The notes below the pieces were generated by a model. It was given only the letters and a program-made list of their open reading frames with translations. It made no database searches and had not been told where the DNA came from. A stretch of 64,000 bases of DNA, taken from positions 186,001 to 250,000 of the forward strand of contig NZ_JAMBNP010000001.1 of NCBI RefSeq assembly GCF_023715145.1, read 5' to 3'. How positions within the stretch are numbered: position 1 is the first letter of the stretch; each line of letters opens with the position of its first letter. This document shows positions 9,769 to 18,230 of this stretch, one piece after another. The DNA is from Paenibacillus glycanilyticus. GTDB taxonomy: Bacteria; Bacillota; Bacilli; Paenibacillales; Paenibacillaceae. The translations under genes and the position numbers were made by a program.

Positions 9769-10038
9769 CTATCCGACATATTTATACAAGTTGTTCAGCA
9801 GATTGTAAGTGAAATCGACGATTACATTTAGAATCCAAGGACCAAATATAATCAGGGATACAAAGACCGCTACGATTTTAGGCACAAAAGCTAACGTCTG
9901 CTCTTGAATTTGGGTAGTCGCTTGAAAAATACTAATGATTAATCCGACGACTAGAGCGAGAACGAGCATCGGCGCGCTGGCTTTCAATACGGTACTGATG
10001 GCTTGTCCAGCCAATCCGATGATGAAATCAGCACTCAT
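9769..10038 (-). CDS. fliQ: Flagellar biosynthesis protein FliQ
   Basis: Small export-gate membrane protein, 89 aa with two transmembrane helices. The sequence MSADFIIGLAGQAI and later TQIQEQTLAFVPK is typical of FliQ. The start at 10038 is chosen because GGGAGGAACG precedes it and the resulting length matches the family; longer in-frame starts would overlap fliP. Confidence 0.97.
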   Translation of the reverse strand: MSADFIIGLAGQAISTVLKASAPMLVLALVVGLIISIFQATTQIQEQTLAFVPKIVAVFVSLIIFGPWILNVIVDFTYNLLNNLYKYVG

Positions 10039-10061
10039 TGAACGTTCCTCCCTGTCATTAA

Positions 10062-10832
10062 TTACGTGTTGAAGCTTAAGAGCAATGATTTGACGATCAG
10101 GTACCACCCGTCCACCAGTACGAATAACAGCAGCTTAAACGGCAGAGATATCATGACCGGCGGCAGCATCATCATCCCCATGGCCATCAAGGTGCTCGAC
10201 ACGATCATATCGATCACCAGGAAGGGAATAAAGATCATGAAGCCCATCTGGAATGCTGTCTTCAGCTCGCTTATCGCATAAGCCGGTACAAGTACGGTAA
10301 TCGGAATATCCTGATAGGTCTCCGGCTTCTCTGTCTTCGTATAGTTCAGGAACAGAAGAAGATCTTTCTCCCTTGTATGCGAGACCATAAACTTCTTCAT
10401 CGGGTCTGCCGCTTTCTCGAGCGCGACGGTCTGCGTAATTTCACCCTTCAGATAAGGCTGCAGAGCGACTTCGTTTACTTGAGAGAAGGTTGGAGCCATG
10501 ATGAAAAAGGTCAGGAACATCGCAAGTCCGATCAGTACCTGGTTTGGCGGCATTTGCTGCGTTCCAAGCGATGTCCGGACGAAACCAAGAACAATAACGA
10601 TCCGGGTAAAGCTTGTCATTAGCACGAGTATGGCGGGTGCTACGCTTAATACTGTAATCAGAAGAAGGAGCGACAATGCGCTTGTCCCCGGCTCTTCGCT
10701 TCCGTCACCAATGCTGATATCGACATTCGGGAGCGGATCAGCTGCAAACGCATGTGATTGCAGCAGCATAACCCCTAGCAGTACGGTGACGATCGAAATC
10801 CACCATTTATTTTTCATTGTCATCCCCATCAT
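10062..10832 (-). CDS. fliP: Flagellar biosynthesis protein FliP
   Basis: Export-gate membrane protein, 256 aa. It has an N-terminal signal sequence (MKNKWWISIV...LLQSHAFA), a feature peculiar to FliP among gate subunits, then four transmembrane segments. The hydrophobic stretches around TSFTRIVIVLGFVR and PFLVIDMIVSSTLMAMGMMM are FliP family signatures. The first ATG is kept because AAGGA lies eight bases upstream within the end of fliO. ATGs four and six codons later are possible. It overlaps fliO by 26 bases. Confidence 0.96.
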   Translation of the reverse strand: MMGMTMKNKWWISIVTVLLGVMLLQSHAFAADPLPNVDISIGDGSEEPGTSALSLLLLITVLSVAPAILVLMTSFTRIVIVLGFVRTSLGTQQMPPNQVLIGLAMFLTFFIMAPTFSQVNEVALQPYLKGEITQTVALEKAADPMKKFMVSHTREKDLLLFLNYTKTEKPETYQDIPITVLVPAYAISELKTAFQMGFMIFIPFLVIDMIVSSTLMAMGMMMLPPVMISLPFKLLLFVLVDGWYLIVKSLLLSFNT

Positions 10833-11436
10833 GTTTGGATTCCTTCAGAAGCGACTCCAGCTGTTGCTTCCGGTCGGCCTGCTTGCTGAGGTTTTGATTC
10901 AGCAAGCTTTGGAACGAGGTTGCCTGCATGTTCCATTGCCCTTCCGTCAGGTCTTCCCCTTTGCCCGTCTCTTCTTTACGGAACCGCTTAAGAAAATCAG
11001 AGATTGTATTCGCCGACCATCCGGCTGCATTCGACTGCCGATCGAGCGATTGAAGAATCGCCTGTACCTGCTCCGCATCATCAATCTTGTCGAGCAGGGT
11101 TACGTTCTCTCCTACGCCTACGACATACAAACGGCCAGACAGCTCAACAACCTGAAGCGAATTGTTCTGCCCCAGCGCAACCCCTCCGAGGGAGCGTACC
11201 GCACGGTTAGTTCCCCATGCGCGATTACGCTGAGACAGCCATTTAATAAGTAGGATAATTAAGCCGATAACTATAAATAGGGAGATAATGACCCATATAA
11301 TATTGCCGGTATAGCTTGATGTGCCCTCCATCGGTGACACATCATTCCCCTCGCTGCCCGCCGCCGCGGCGAAGGCGGGCTGTACAGCAACGCCAACCGC
11401 AGTCAAGGACGTCAATCTCGTAACATATGTAAGCAT
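10807..11436 (-). CDS. fliO: Flagellar biosynthetic protein FliO (FliZ of Bacillus)
   Basis: Accessory membrane protein that helps FliP assembly, 209 aa. It has a probable N-terminal signal sequence, a short periplasm-side linker, one strong transmembrane helix (IIWVIISLFIVIGLIILLIKWL), and a cytoplasmic domain with the FliO core (RSLGGVALGQNNSLQVVELSG). It lies between cheY and fliP, where Bacillus carries fliZ. The ribosome site at the ATG is poor, so the precise start is uncertain. Confidence 0.92.
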   Translation of the reverse strand: MLTYVTRLTSLTAVGVAVQPAFAAAAGSEGNDVSPMEGTSSYTGNIIWVIISLFIVIGLIILLIKWLSQRNRAWGTNRAVRSLGGVALGQNNSLQVVELSGRLYVVGVGENVTLLDKIDDAEQVQAILQSLDRQSNAAGWSANTISDFLKRFRKEETGKGEDLTEGQWNMQATSFQSLLNQNLSKQADRKQQLESLLKESKHDGDDNEK

Positions 11437-11439
11437 TGC

Positions 11440-11802
11440 TTAGCCAAGCGTCTTCTTGATCGCTTCAATTACGCGATCGGCTTGGAATGGTTTGACGATA
11501 AAGTCTTTTGCGCCGGCTTGGATCGCATCAATAACCATCGCCTGCTGGCCCATCGCGGAGCACATGATCACTTTTGCGTTGGCGTCAAGCTTCTTAATCT
11601 CTTTCAGTGCCGAAATACCATCCATCTCAGGCATCGTAATGTCCATCGTAATCAGGTCAGGCTTAAGCTCCTTGTACTTCTCTACCGCCTGTGCGCCGTC
11701 TTGCGCTTCCCCGACGACCTCGTAGCCGTTTTTTGTCAGAATGTCGCGGATCATCATGCGCATGAATGCTGCGTCGTCTACGATTAGAATGCGGTTTGCC
11801 AT
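11440..11802 (-). CDS. cheY: Chemotaxis response regulator CheY
   Basis: Single-domain receiver, 120 aa, that binds the switch (FliM/FliY) when phosphorylated by CheA. Acidic pocket residues lie in ILIVDDAAFMR, the phospho-Asp is in LITMDITMPEMDG, the conserved Thr/Ser is in VIMCSAMGQ, and the Lys is in DFIVKPF. No output domain follows. AGGAGG precedes the ATG. Its place between fliY and fliO is the standard Bacillus arrangement. Confidence 0.98.
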   Translation of the reverse strand: MANRILIVDDAAFMRMMIRDILTKNGYEVVGEAQDGAQAVEKYKELKPDLITMDITMPEMDGISALKEIKKLDANAKVIMCSAMGQQAMVIDAIQAGAKDFIVKPFQADRVIEAIKKTLG

Positions 11803-11822
11803 CTTTTTTTCCTCCTAGAGTA

Positions 11823-13079
11823 TTATTGCAATTTTTGAATGCGGTCCCATTGGCTTACGATATCTGTCACCCGTACGCCGAAGTTCTCATCAATAACGAC
11901 AACCTCGCCCTTGGCGATCAGCTTGTTGTTCACCAGGATGTCGACAGGTTCGCCGGCAAGCTTGTCCAGCTCAATAATGGAGCCTTGGGACAGTTCCAGA
12001 ATATCCTTAATTTGCTTTTGGGTCCTACCTAATTCTACGGTAACTTTAAGCGGTATGTCGAGAAGTAAATTGAGGTTTGTCTCGTCTGTATGCACATAAG
12101 GCGCTTGATTAAAGTTCGCGAACTGGACAGGCTGAACATTTACGTTGCGGCTTCCCGGATGGCCATAGGTCTGAGGACCCTGTGGCTGCATCGGAATGTC
12201 GAATGCCGGACCTTGCTGATAAGGATGATAAGGCTGGTTATATTGCGATGCTGCCGCTGCCGGTGCTTGCTGATAAGGATCCTGATAAGCCGGCTGCTGA
12301 GCAGGTGCCGGCGCTTGAACCGCGGCAGCTTGCGGTGCGGGAGCAGGCGCTGGCGCAGAAGCAGCTGGTTCAGCAATCTCGCTCTCAACATCCCCCATCA
12401 GAATGGCTACCATTTGCTTTGCGAACGGTACGGGCAGCAATTGCATGATCGTAGAATCTATCAGATCCCCAATCGTTAATCGGAATGAGATTTTGATAAA
12501 CACATCTTCCGGCGGAAGCTGTCCCATTCCTCCTCCGCTGTCGACATCCAGAATGTCGATGCCGGGAGGCGAAATATTAACGAAGCGGTTAAATATCGTT
12601 GACATGGACGTTGCGGAAGAACCCATCATCTGGTTCATCGCTTCTTGAACGGCGCTGATATGAATCTCATTCAGCTCCTGAAGCGTCACATCGCCTTCTC
12701 CGCCGAGCATGAGGTCAGCAATGACCTGCGCATCCTTCGTCTTGATGACGAGGGAATTGATCCCCTGGAAGCCGTCTACGTACTGTACGCTGACTGCCAC
12801 ATGCGGCTTTGGAAATTCATTGGCCAGATCCTCGCGTTTGATGAAAGTAACCTGAGGAGTTGTAATGTCTACTTTCTTGCCTAGCAAGGTCGACAATGCC
12901 GTTGCAGCACTGCCAAACGTGATATTGCCGATTTCCCCCAGAGCATCCTGCTCAATCGAAGACAGGAAGTCTGACAGCTGATATTCGGGAGCCGACGACT
13001 GTGCTGAAGCGAGGTCGCTGGCTGTCTGATTAAGCAACGCGTCAATTTCTTCTTGCGATAAATAATCTTTACTCGTCAT
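11823..13079 (-). CDS. fliY: Flagellar switch protein FliY (CheC-type phosphatase plus FliN domain)
   Basis: Switch-complex protein of Firmicutes, 418 aa. The N-terminal peptide LSQEEIDALLNQ resembles the CheY-P binding peptide of FliM. Two CheC-type phosphatase helices follow with the D-E-N pattern (DALGEIGNITFG, and AVQEAMNQMMG). After a Pro/Gln/Ala-rich linker of about 95 residues, the C-terminal SpoA/FliN domain begins at LLDIPLKVTVELG. It both dephosphorylates CheY-P and forms part of the C-ring. The start MTSKDYL overlaps fliM by 11 bases, with GGAG upstream. Confidence 0.96.
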   Translation of the reverse strand: MTSKDYLSQEEIDALLNQTASDLASAQSSAPEYQLSDFLSSIEQDALGEIGNITFGSAATALSTLLGKKVDITTPQVTFIKREDLANEFPKPHVAVSVQYVDGFQGINSLVIKTKDAQVIADLMLGGEGDVTLQELNEIHISAVQEAMNQMMGSSATSMSTIFNRFVNISPPGIDILDVDSGGGMGQLPPEDVFIKISFRLTIGDLIDSTIMQLLPVPFAKQMVAILMGDVESEIAEPAASAPAPAPAPQAAAVQAPAPAQQPAYQDPYQQAPAAAASQYNQPYHPYQQGPAFDIPMQPQGPQTYGHPGSRNVNVQPVQFANFNQAPYVHTDETNLNLLLDIPLKVTVELGRTQKQIKDILELSQGSIIELDKLAGEPVDILVNNKLIAKGEVVVIDENFGVRVTDIVSQWDRIQKLQ

Positions 13080-14070
13080 TTTCTTCTTCCGCTCCTTCGC
13101 TAACAACTTGATCCACTTGTACGGCTATCCGATCTTTAACGGAGCCAGGGCTGCCGATAAATTTCAGCTTCTCGCCAACCTTGATGCGAAGGCCGTCTTC
13201 AATCGGTTTATTTAACGAAATGACATCTCCGGCCGACAATCCCAAAAACTCTTTGATCGTAATGACCGATTCCCCGAGCTCGGCGACGATCGGCAGCTTC
13301 GCTTTGCTGACGCGCTGCTCCAGCATCTCCACTTCCTCCGGAATCCGCTCTTTCTTCTGGGAGACAAACCAGTGGTGAGCCGACAGCCGCGGCATAATCG
13401 GTTCAATTACAACATGCGGGATACATAGATTGATCATCCCCGTTGTATCGCCAATCTTGGTGCTAAGCGAGATCAGGGCGATTGTTTCGTTAGGCGAAAC
13501 GATTTGCATGAACTGCGGATTCGTCTCAAGCGCCTCCAGACGAGGCGATATATCGATGATCGTCTTCCATGCTTCCTGCAGGCTTTCGAATGCTCTCGCG
13601 AAGATCCGCTCCATAATAATGGTTTCGATCTCGGTCAAGTTATTGATCTTGGACGGCGCCATCCCCTGTCCGCCAAGCATCCGGTCAAGCATGGCGTAGG
13701 CTACGTTAGGGTGAACCTCGAGCACCATGCGTCCTTCCAGCGGCTCCGCTTCAAATATGTTCAGTATCGTCATCTTCGGAATCGAGCGGATAAATTCATC
13801 GTAAGGCAGCTGCTCGACCTGCACGACGTTGATCTGAACGAATGTACGAAGCTGCGCTGAGAAATAGGTTGTCAAATATCGCGCGAAGTTTTCGTGTATG
13901 CGAGTTAAGCTTCGTATGTGATCCTTCGAGAATCGAGTAGCGCGCTTGAAATCATAGACTCGAACTTTACGCGTAACTTCTTCTTTTTTCAGCTCATCCG
14001 CATCCATCTCGCCCGATGACAAAGCGGCGAGCAGCGCGTCTATCTCATTCTGCGATAATACATCAACCAA
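13069..14070 (-). CDS. fliM: Flagellar motor switch protein FliM
   Basis: C-ring protein that binds CheY-P and FliG, 333 aa. The N-terminal CheY-binding peptide (VDVLSQNEIDALLAAL) is followed by the CheC-like middle domain with the GGxG motif (MLGGQGMAP) that contacts FliG, and by a C-terminal SpoA domain. The start is taken as TTG at 14070, since AAGGGGGTGAG lies just upstream and the product then begins at the conserved peptide. An ATG six codons earlier has no ribosome site. Confidence 0.97.
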   Translation of the reverse strand: MVDVLSQNEIDALLAALSSGEMDADELKKEEVTRKVRVYDFKRATRFSKDHIRSLTRIHENFARYLTTYFSAQLRTFVQINVVQVEQLPYDEFIRSIPKMTILNIFEAEPLEGRMVLEVHPNVAYAMLDRMLGGQGMAPSKINNLTEIETIIMERIFARAFESLQEAWKTIIDISPRLEALETNPQFMQIVSPNETIALISLSTKIGDTTGMINLCIPHVVIEPIMPRLSAHHWFVSQKKERIPEEVEMLEQRVSKAKLPIVAELGESVITIKEFLGLSAGDVISLNKPIEDGLRIKVGEKLKFIGSPGSVKDRIAVQVDQVVSEGAEEENDE

Positions 14071-14106
14071 TTCTCTCACCCCCTTCAAGGAATGTCGGCA
14101 ACAAGC

Positions 14107-14574
14107 TTATAACTGCTGCATGATAAAATTCGTAATTTCTACCTTTACCAGCTTCTCGCCTTCCGGCAGAATGGGATTAATCAGGTTCAGAAGCTTTGAC
14201 TCCAGCATATCTTCGCCTTGCGAGCCGTTAAGCTCGGCAGCCGTCAAATCGGCAACCGTGCGGTTGATGATCGGTTTTACTTCGATTTCAAGCAGCTTGT
14301 CGAACTCTTCCTTCGTCTTCTTGCTGTCCAATTGGAAAGCGAAGCTTAGAACAACGACATAGTCCGAATCTTTCAGATTACGCTTGAAATCTTTCAGCTC
14401 GGAAGTTACCGATACAAGCTCATCTGCCGACAGATGCTTTACCGCGACAGGGGCTTTATCCTTATCAGCGGGATCGGAGTCGTTGAAGAAGGATTTATAC
14501 ATAATAATCGAAACGATAGCGATCAGCGTTATTGCTAGTAATGTGGTAACTAACCACGGCAACATTTTTTTCAT
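14107..14574 (-). CDS. fliL: Flagellar basal body-associated protein FliL
   Basis: Single-pass membrane protein near the stator, 155 aa. A short basic cytoplasmic end, one transmembrane helix (LPWLVTTLLAITLIAIVSI), then an extracytoplasmic domain ending ITNFIMQQL, as in the family. The ribosome site GGAGGG lies inside the end of flbD, so the two are coupled. Located between flbD and fliM as in Bacillus. Confidence 0.95.
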   Translation of the reverse strand: MKKMLPWLVTTLLAITLIAIVSIIMYKSFFNDSDPADKDKAPVAVKHLSADELVSVTSELKDFKRNLKDSDYVVVLSFAFQLDSKKTKEEFDKLLEIEVKPIINRTVADLTAAELNGSQGEDMLESKLLNLINPILPEGEKLVKVEITNFIMQQL

Positions 14575-14576
14575 CT

Positions 14577-14798
14577 CTATGGACCCTCCGTTTGTTCGAT
14601 CTTCTGGGTCGCTGCTAGAACGCCGACTGAACGTATATAACTCTGTATAAGCAGTAATAGCTCGGCTGCACTCTCCGTTACAATAAACTTCTTGCCCGTT
14701 GTGAGCGTTACGATCGTATCCGGAGTTTCTTCGATTAATTCTATAAGAAGAGCATTAATCATCAGTTTCGAGCCATTCAATCGAGTTACGGTAATCAT
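14577..14798 (-). CDS. flbD: FlbD/SwrD family flagellar protein
   Basis: Small 73-aa protein of the FlbD family (SwrD/YlzI in Bacillus subtilis, where it raises flagellar power for swarming). It begins MITVTRLNGSKLMIN and continues with an ETPDTIVTLTTGKK segment, both family-typical. GGGGGGAG precedes the ATG. A GC-rich hairpin at 14820-14839 sits just upstream, between it and the hook gene. Confidence 0.93.
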   Translation of the reverse strand: MITVTRLNGSKLMINALLIELIEETPDTIVTLTTGKKFIVTESAAELLLLIQSYIRSVGVLAATQKIEQTEGP

Positions 14799-14819
14799 AA
14801 GCTCCCCCCTCGCTGTTTC

Positions 14820-14839
14820 GGGGGCTGATCGCAGCCCCC
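14820..14839 (-). other. Intercistronic hairpin upstream of flbD
   Basis: A perfect 8-bp stem (GGGGGCTG/CAGCCCCC) closed by a 4-base loop in the gap between the hook gene and flbD. No T-run follows on the minus strand, so it is not an ordinary terminator. It may mark mRNA processing or slow polymerase. Its C-rich arm could also compete for the GGGGGGAG ribosome site of flbD; that part is inference. Confidence 0.5.
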
Positions 14840-14873
14840 TCCAGTCATGACCGATAGCTATTGCCAGAAGCTA

Positions 14874-15686
14874 TTAACGTTTCAGGTTAACAACCTCTTG
14901 CAAAATCTCATCGGATGTAGTGATGATGCGCGAATTCGCCTGGAAGCCGCGCTGCGCAACGATCATCTCGGTAAATTCGTTCGTCAGGTCGACGTTTGAC
15001 ATCTCTAGCTGACCTGCAATCACCGCGCCCGTGCCAAGCTCCGGATCATCAGCTGTCACAAACTCGAATTCGCCGTCCGGATTGGCATTCGCGGTCACTT
15101 GATACAAGTTGCCGCCTACTTTCTCAAGACCGCTAGGGTTAATGACCTTCACAATCCCGAGCTGCGCGATAGCCTCCGTACCATCCGGTGTTACGGCCAG
15201 AATCGAGCCGTCCTGTCCGATGGAGAACGATGTTACGTCTTCTCCGAGTACGATCGGCTCGCCGTCAGAGGACAGAACGAACATTCCGTCGCCATTAACA
15301 AGCTGTCTGTTGCCGTCGAAGGTAAAGTTCCCCGCGCGCGTCAGATAGACCGGCGCTCCATCCCCAGCCGACACGGCAAAAAATCCGTCGCCGTCAATCC
15401 GAAGATCGGTGGGCACGTTTGTCGTCATTGCGCTGCCCGGCGTATGGATCGTATCGATCGAGGAAATCGTCACGCCAAGACCGATCTGCTTGGCATTGAC
15501 GCCTCCCTGCTCTCCATCAATCGATGCTGTTACGCCCGAAGTGGTCTGGCTCAAGATATCGCTGAACATAACGCGTCCGCCTTTGAAGCCGACCGTATTT
15601 ACGTTAGCGATGTTGTTGCCGATTACGTCAAGCTTCGTTTGAAAACCGCGCATACCCGATACCCCGGAATACATGGATCTAAGCAT
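14874..15686 (-). CDS. flgE: Flagellar hook/basal-body protein (FlgE/FlgG family, probable hook)
   Basis: Axial flagellar protein, 270 aa. The N-terminal rod signature (MLRSMYSGVSGMRGFQTKLDVIGNNIANVNTVGFK) and the C-terminal coiled region (EMIVAQRGFQANSRIITTSDEILQEVV) are those of FlgE/FlgG/FlgF. Sequence alone resembles FlgG, and similar genes are often labelled so. Position directly after the hook cap gene flgD and before flbD matches the Bacillus subtilis gene shown to encode the hook, FlgE. AGGAGG precedes the ATG. Confidence 0.9.
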   Translation of the reverse strand: MLRSMYSGVSGMRGFQTKLDVIGNNIANVNTVGFKGGRVMFSDILSQTTSGVTASIDGEQGGVNAKQIGLGVTISSIDTIHTPGSAMTTNVPTDLRIDGDGFFAVSAGDGAPVYLTRAGNFTFDGNRQLVNGDGMFVLSSDGEPIVLGEDVTSFSIGQDGSILAVTPDGTEAIAQLGIVKVINPSGLEKVGGNLYQVTANANPDGEFEFVTADDPELGTGAVIAGQLEMSNVDLTNEFTEMIVAQRGFQANSRIITTSDEILQEVVNLKR

Positions 15687-15731
15687 TTATGTAACTCCTC
15701 CTAATGGACCTCTTCCCGGCCATTTGTGATG

Positions 15732-15798
15732 ATTCTCGATTCGCAAGCTTTCATTCGTGACTTAAGCGAGAATGGCTGCTTCAGTCGGTCGGCAGCCA
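15732..15798 (-). other. Structured leader between the TIGR02530 gene and the hook gene
   Basis: Two adjacent inverted repeats lie in a 136-base intercistronic gap: ATTCTCG (15732-15738) with CGAGAAT (15767-15773), and TGGCTGC (15773-15779) with GCAGCCA (15792-15798). Neither is followed by a T-run on the minus strand. The hook is needed in much larger amounts than its neighbours, so a stability or processing element is conceivable, but this is inference. Confidence 0.4.
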
Positions 15799-15822
15799 AA
15801 GGGCCTCCTTCTCGGTCCAGCC

Positions 15823-16200
15823 CTAGCTTAAGATCACCGCACTGTCAATATTCGTAAATACATTGCTTTGCATCTGCTTGCCGTCCATCGCCGTGACTAC
15901 CGTGCGGCTTGGCACATTCACAATCATCGCAATATCCTTCATGACAATTAAGGAATCCTTTGCGCCTTTTGACTCGGCTTCATCCACCGCGTTCATGATC
16001 TTCGTCAGCGATTCCGGCTGAAGCTGAATGCCGCGCTGCTTCATCCGCACTTCTGCATGCTGACTGAACTTAAGCACCTTCGCATCAAGCATGTCCCGGA
16101 AGCCGCCAGGTTGCTGCGTTCGCGGAGCTGCATTCTTGGCACCCGCTAAAGGTGGTGCGCCGACAGGAAACAGATGTCTGAGCTTCACTCCGTCACTCAT
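15823..16200 (-). CDS. TIGR02530 family flagellar operon protein
   Basis: A 125-aa protein of the family found only in flagellar operons next to flgD. A Pro/Ala-rich N-terminus leads to a conserved core: KFSQHAEVRMKQRGIQL, then DAAESKGAKDSLIVMKD-like and FTNIDSAVIL at the end. No biochemical function is established that I know of; placement suggests a role in hook or cap assembly. The start overlaps the flgD stop by four bases. Confidence 0.9.
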   Translation of the reverse strand: MSDGVKLRHLFPVGAPPLAGAKNAAPRTQQPGGFRDMLDAKVLKFSQHAEVRMKQRGIQLQPESLTKIMNAVDEAESKGAKDSLIVMKDIAMIVNVPSRTVVTAMDGKQMQSNVFTNIDSAVILS

Positions 16201-16706
16201 ACGGAACCATCTTCCTGATTGGCGGAATCCTCATCCGCTTCATCGCTGCCATCCGGCTGATTAGGAGTTGGAGCCTGATCCGATACGGTCACGACATCCT
16301 TTAATTCGATCATCGTTTCATCCGCGAATTTGGCAAACAATTTACCGTCCTGGGATACGATCGAGGAGACCACGTCATACATCAGTTTGGTTTCTCCCTC
16401 TTCATCCTGCTCGTACCAGGAAACGGTTTTGCCGATTATCGATGAAGCGGTCCCGAGGTTCTGATTGAGCAATGAAAGCTGGTCCGACATATTCATTAAT
16501 TGTTCAACGGAAGTAAATTGTGCCATCTGCGTAATGAATGCAGCATTGTCCTGCGGCTGCAACGGATCCTGATTTTTCAATTGCGTTACGAGCAATTCTA
16601 GGAAAGCATCCTTGCCAAGCTGGTTTCGATCGGTATCCGAGCCTGCCGCCTTCACGTTTGAAGTACTGTAATTGGGCCACATCGCTTTTGAAGATACTGT
16701 CGCCAT
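16197..16706 (-). CDS. flgD: Flagellar hook capping protein FlgD
   Basis: Scaffold at the tip of the growing hook, 169 aa. The N-terminal export/assembly region shows the family signature (LGKDAFLELLVTQLKNQDPLQPQDNAAF, then QFTSVEQLMNMSDQL). The remainder is short, ending in an acidic Asp/Glu/Pro tail, so this is a compact form without the long C-terminal domains of enterobacterial FlgD. TGGAGGTG precedes the ATG. It lies between fliK and the TIGR02530 gene. Confidence 0.95.
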   Translation of the reverse strand: MATVSSKAMWPNYSTSNVKAAGSDTDRNQLGKDAFLELLVTQLKNQDPLQPQDNAAFITQMAQFTSVEQLMNMSDQLSLLNQNLGTASSIIGKTVSWYEQDEEGETKLMYDVVSSIVSQDGKLFAKFADETMIELKDVVTVSDQAPTPNQPDGSDEADEDSANQEDGSV

Positions 16707-16751
16707 TTACTCACCTCCATCCTACGCGCGTACCGTTTAAGGAGCATTTGA

Positions 16752-18209
16752 TTATGCTGTCACGTTGACAGCGCGTCCGTAGCCTAAATCTTGTATCGCT
16801 TGCTGCTCGGCATCATCAGACTCAAAATCCTCCTGCATTCCGTCGCCTTTGGATTTATTTTGATTAGAAAATGCCTGCTGCCCTGTTCCCTGTCCATGCT
16901 GGCCGTTGGATAAATGCGCGGCAGACTGTCCGTACGTAACTTCCAGCTTATCTACGGATAAGCCCTGTTGCTGCAAGGCTACTCTAAGCTGCGCCATTTG
17001 ATTATCGAGCGCGTCCTTTGCATGAGCGTTGTCTGCATGGAACAATGCTGTCAGCTGTCCATTTTGCATCGTGATGCGGACATCGACTTGACCAAGCTCC
17101 TTAGGGAATAGCTGTATGGTTGCTTCCGACATTCCGCTGCCATGCTTAATATCCAGCTTCTGGATAAAATCTTTCATATTATCCGCAAAGTCAGTAACGG
17201 GTACATAAGCTTGGACCGTTGGCGCCAGCTTCACGGCAGCTTGCGGTGCCGTCTGACGAATGACATCCGAGAAGGCTTGTCCTGTCGTAACGGCAGGCGC
17301 TTGCTCGCTAGTCTCCGTTGGTGCCTCCGCCTCTTCTTGAGGCGCTTGCTGATTCACAGATACGGCAAGGTTTACCGGATGAACAGCCTTCCCGCTCAAG
17401 CGCTGCAAATGAACGGATACCGTAGGCGCGGTTGTTGTAACCGTAATTTCCGGTGTCTGCTCAGCCGTTACAACCGGCTGCTCCATACGGGCATTCGCAT
17501 CCTTATGCTTCTGCACAAATTGCTGCAATGCCTGAAGCTGCTGACCGATCAATTGAACGGGCTCCAGTTGACCAATCTGCTTCGTCGTACCTTCTTGCAT
17601 GGCGGATTGAAGCTGTAATAAGGAGTCCTGTACTTTGCTCACAATCGCGGCCAGCTGCTGATTTCCGTTAATCTCTCCTGCTGCATCCTGCGTAGATGAA
17701 GATGTTGTCTGGGTCTGCTGTTGAGCCGGGAGCGGAATACCCAGCAATGCAAGCAATGCCTGCAGTTGATCCATCATGGAAGCAAGCTCCTGCATGTCCT
17801 GGTCCTGATTGTCGGTTGACGAATCCGCCAAGTCCGACTTAATCTCTTCCAGATCGGCAAGCAATTGATCAATCATCTCCATCAAATCGGCTTTAGCATC
17901 AGATGGCGCTTCCGGTTCAGCTGTTACGCTTCCGGCTGCCGCCGCTGCTTCAGCTACAGCAGCCTGATCCACCGCAGAAGCGTCCTTTGCCGCGGATTCC
18001 GTACCGGAAGCTGCTTGATTCTGATTGTCGGCCTTTGAGCTTGAAGCAGTTGTTGTTCCGCTTTTCTCCGCGGAGCCTTTATCGCCCTTCATTTGACCTT
18101 CGAGCGTCTTTTGGAATCTATCGCTGCTTGGTCTCGCCTGCGTAGAAGCGTTGGCTGCGGAAGAAACGGCTGGTGACGGTGACGCGGTTTGAGGAATGGT
18201 CATCTCCAT
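16752..18209 (-). CDS. fliK: Flagellar hook-length control protein FliK
   Basis: Molecular ruler and export-switch trigger, 485 aa. The long N-terminal part is low-complexity Ala/Gln/Ser/Thr-rich, as expected for a secreted ruler. The C-terminal Flg_hook domain is clear (EATIQLFPKELGQVDVRITMQNGQL, then QLRVALQQQGLSVDKLEVTYG). AGGAGGTG stands before the ATG. A second FliK-like protein is encoded at 38306-40204. Confidence 0.95.
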   Translation of the reverse strand: MEMTIPQTASPSPAVSSAANASTQARPSSDRFQKTLEGQMKGDKGSAEKSGTTTASSSKADNQNQAASGTESAAKDASAVDQAAVAEAAAAAGSVTAEPEAPSDAKADLMEMIDQLLADLEEIKSDLADSSTDNQDQDMQELASMMDQLQALLALLGIPLPAQQQTQTTSSSTQDAAGEINGNQQLAAIVSKVQDSLLQLQSAMQEGTTKQIGQLEPVQLIGQQLQALQQFVQKHKDANARMEQPVVTAEQTPEITVTTTAPTVSVHLQRLSGKAVHPVNLAVSVNQQAPQEEAEAPTETSEQAPAVTTGQAFSDVIRQTAPQAAVKLAPTVQAYVPVTDFADNMKDFIQKLDIKHGSGMSEATIQLFPKELGQVDVRITMQNGQLTALFHADNAHAKDALDNQMAQLRVALQQQGLSVDKLEVTYGQSAAHLSNGQHGQGTGQQAFSNQNKSKGDGMQEDFESDDAEQQAIQDLGYGRAVNVTA

Positions 18210-18230
18210 TTATGATTCACCTCCTCTCTC

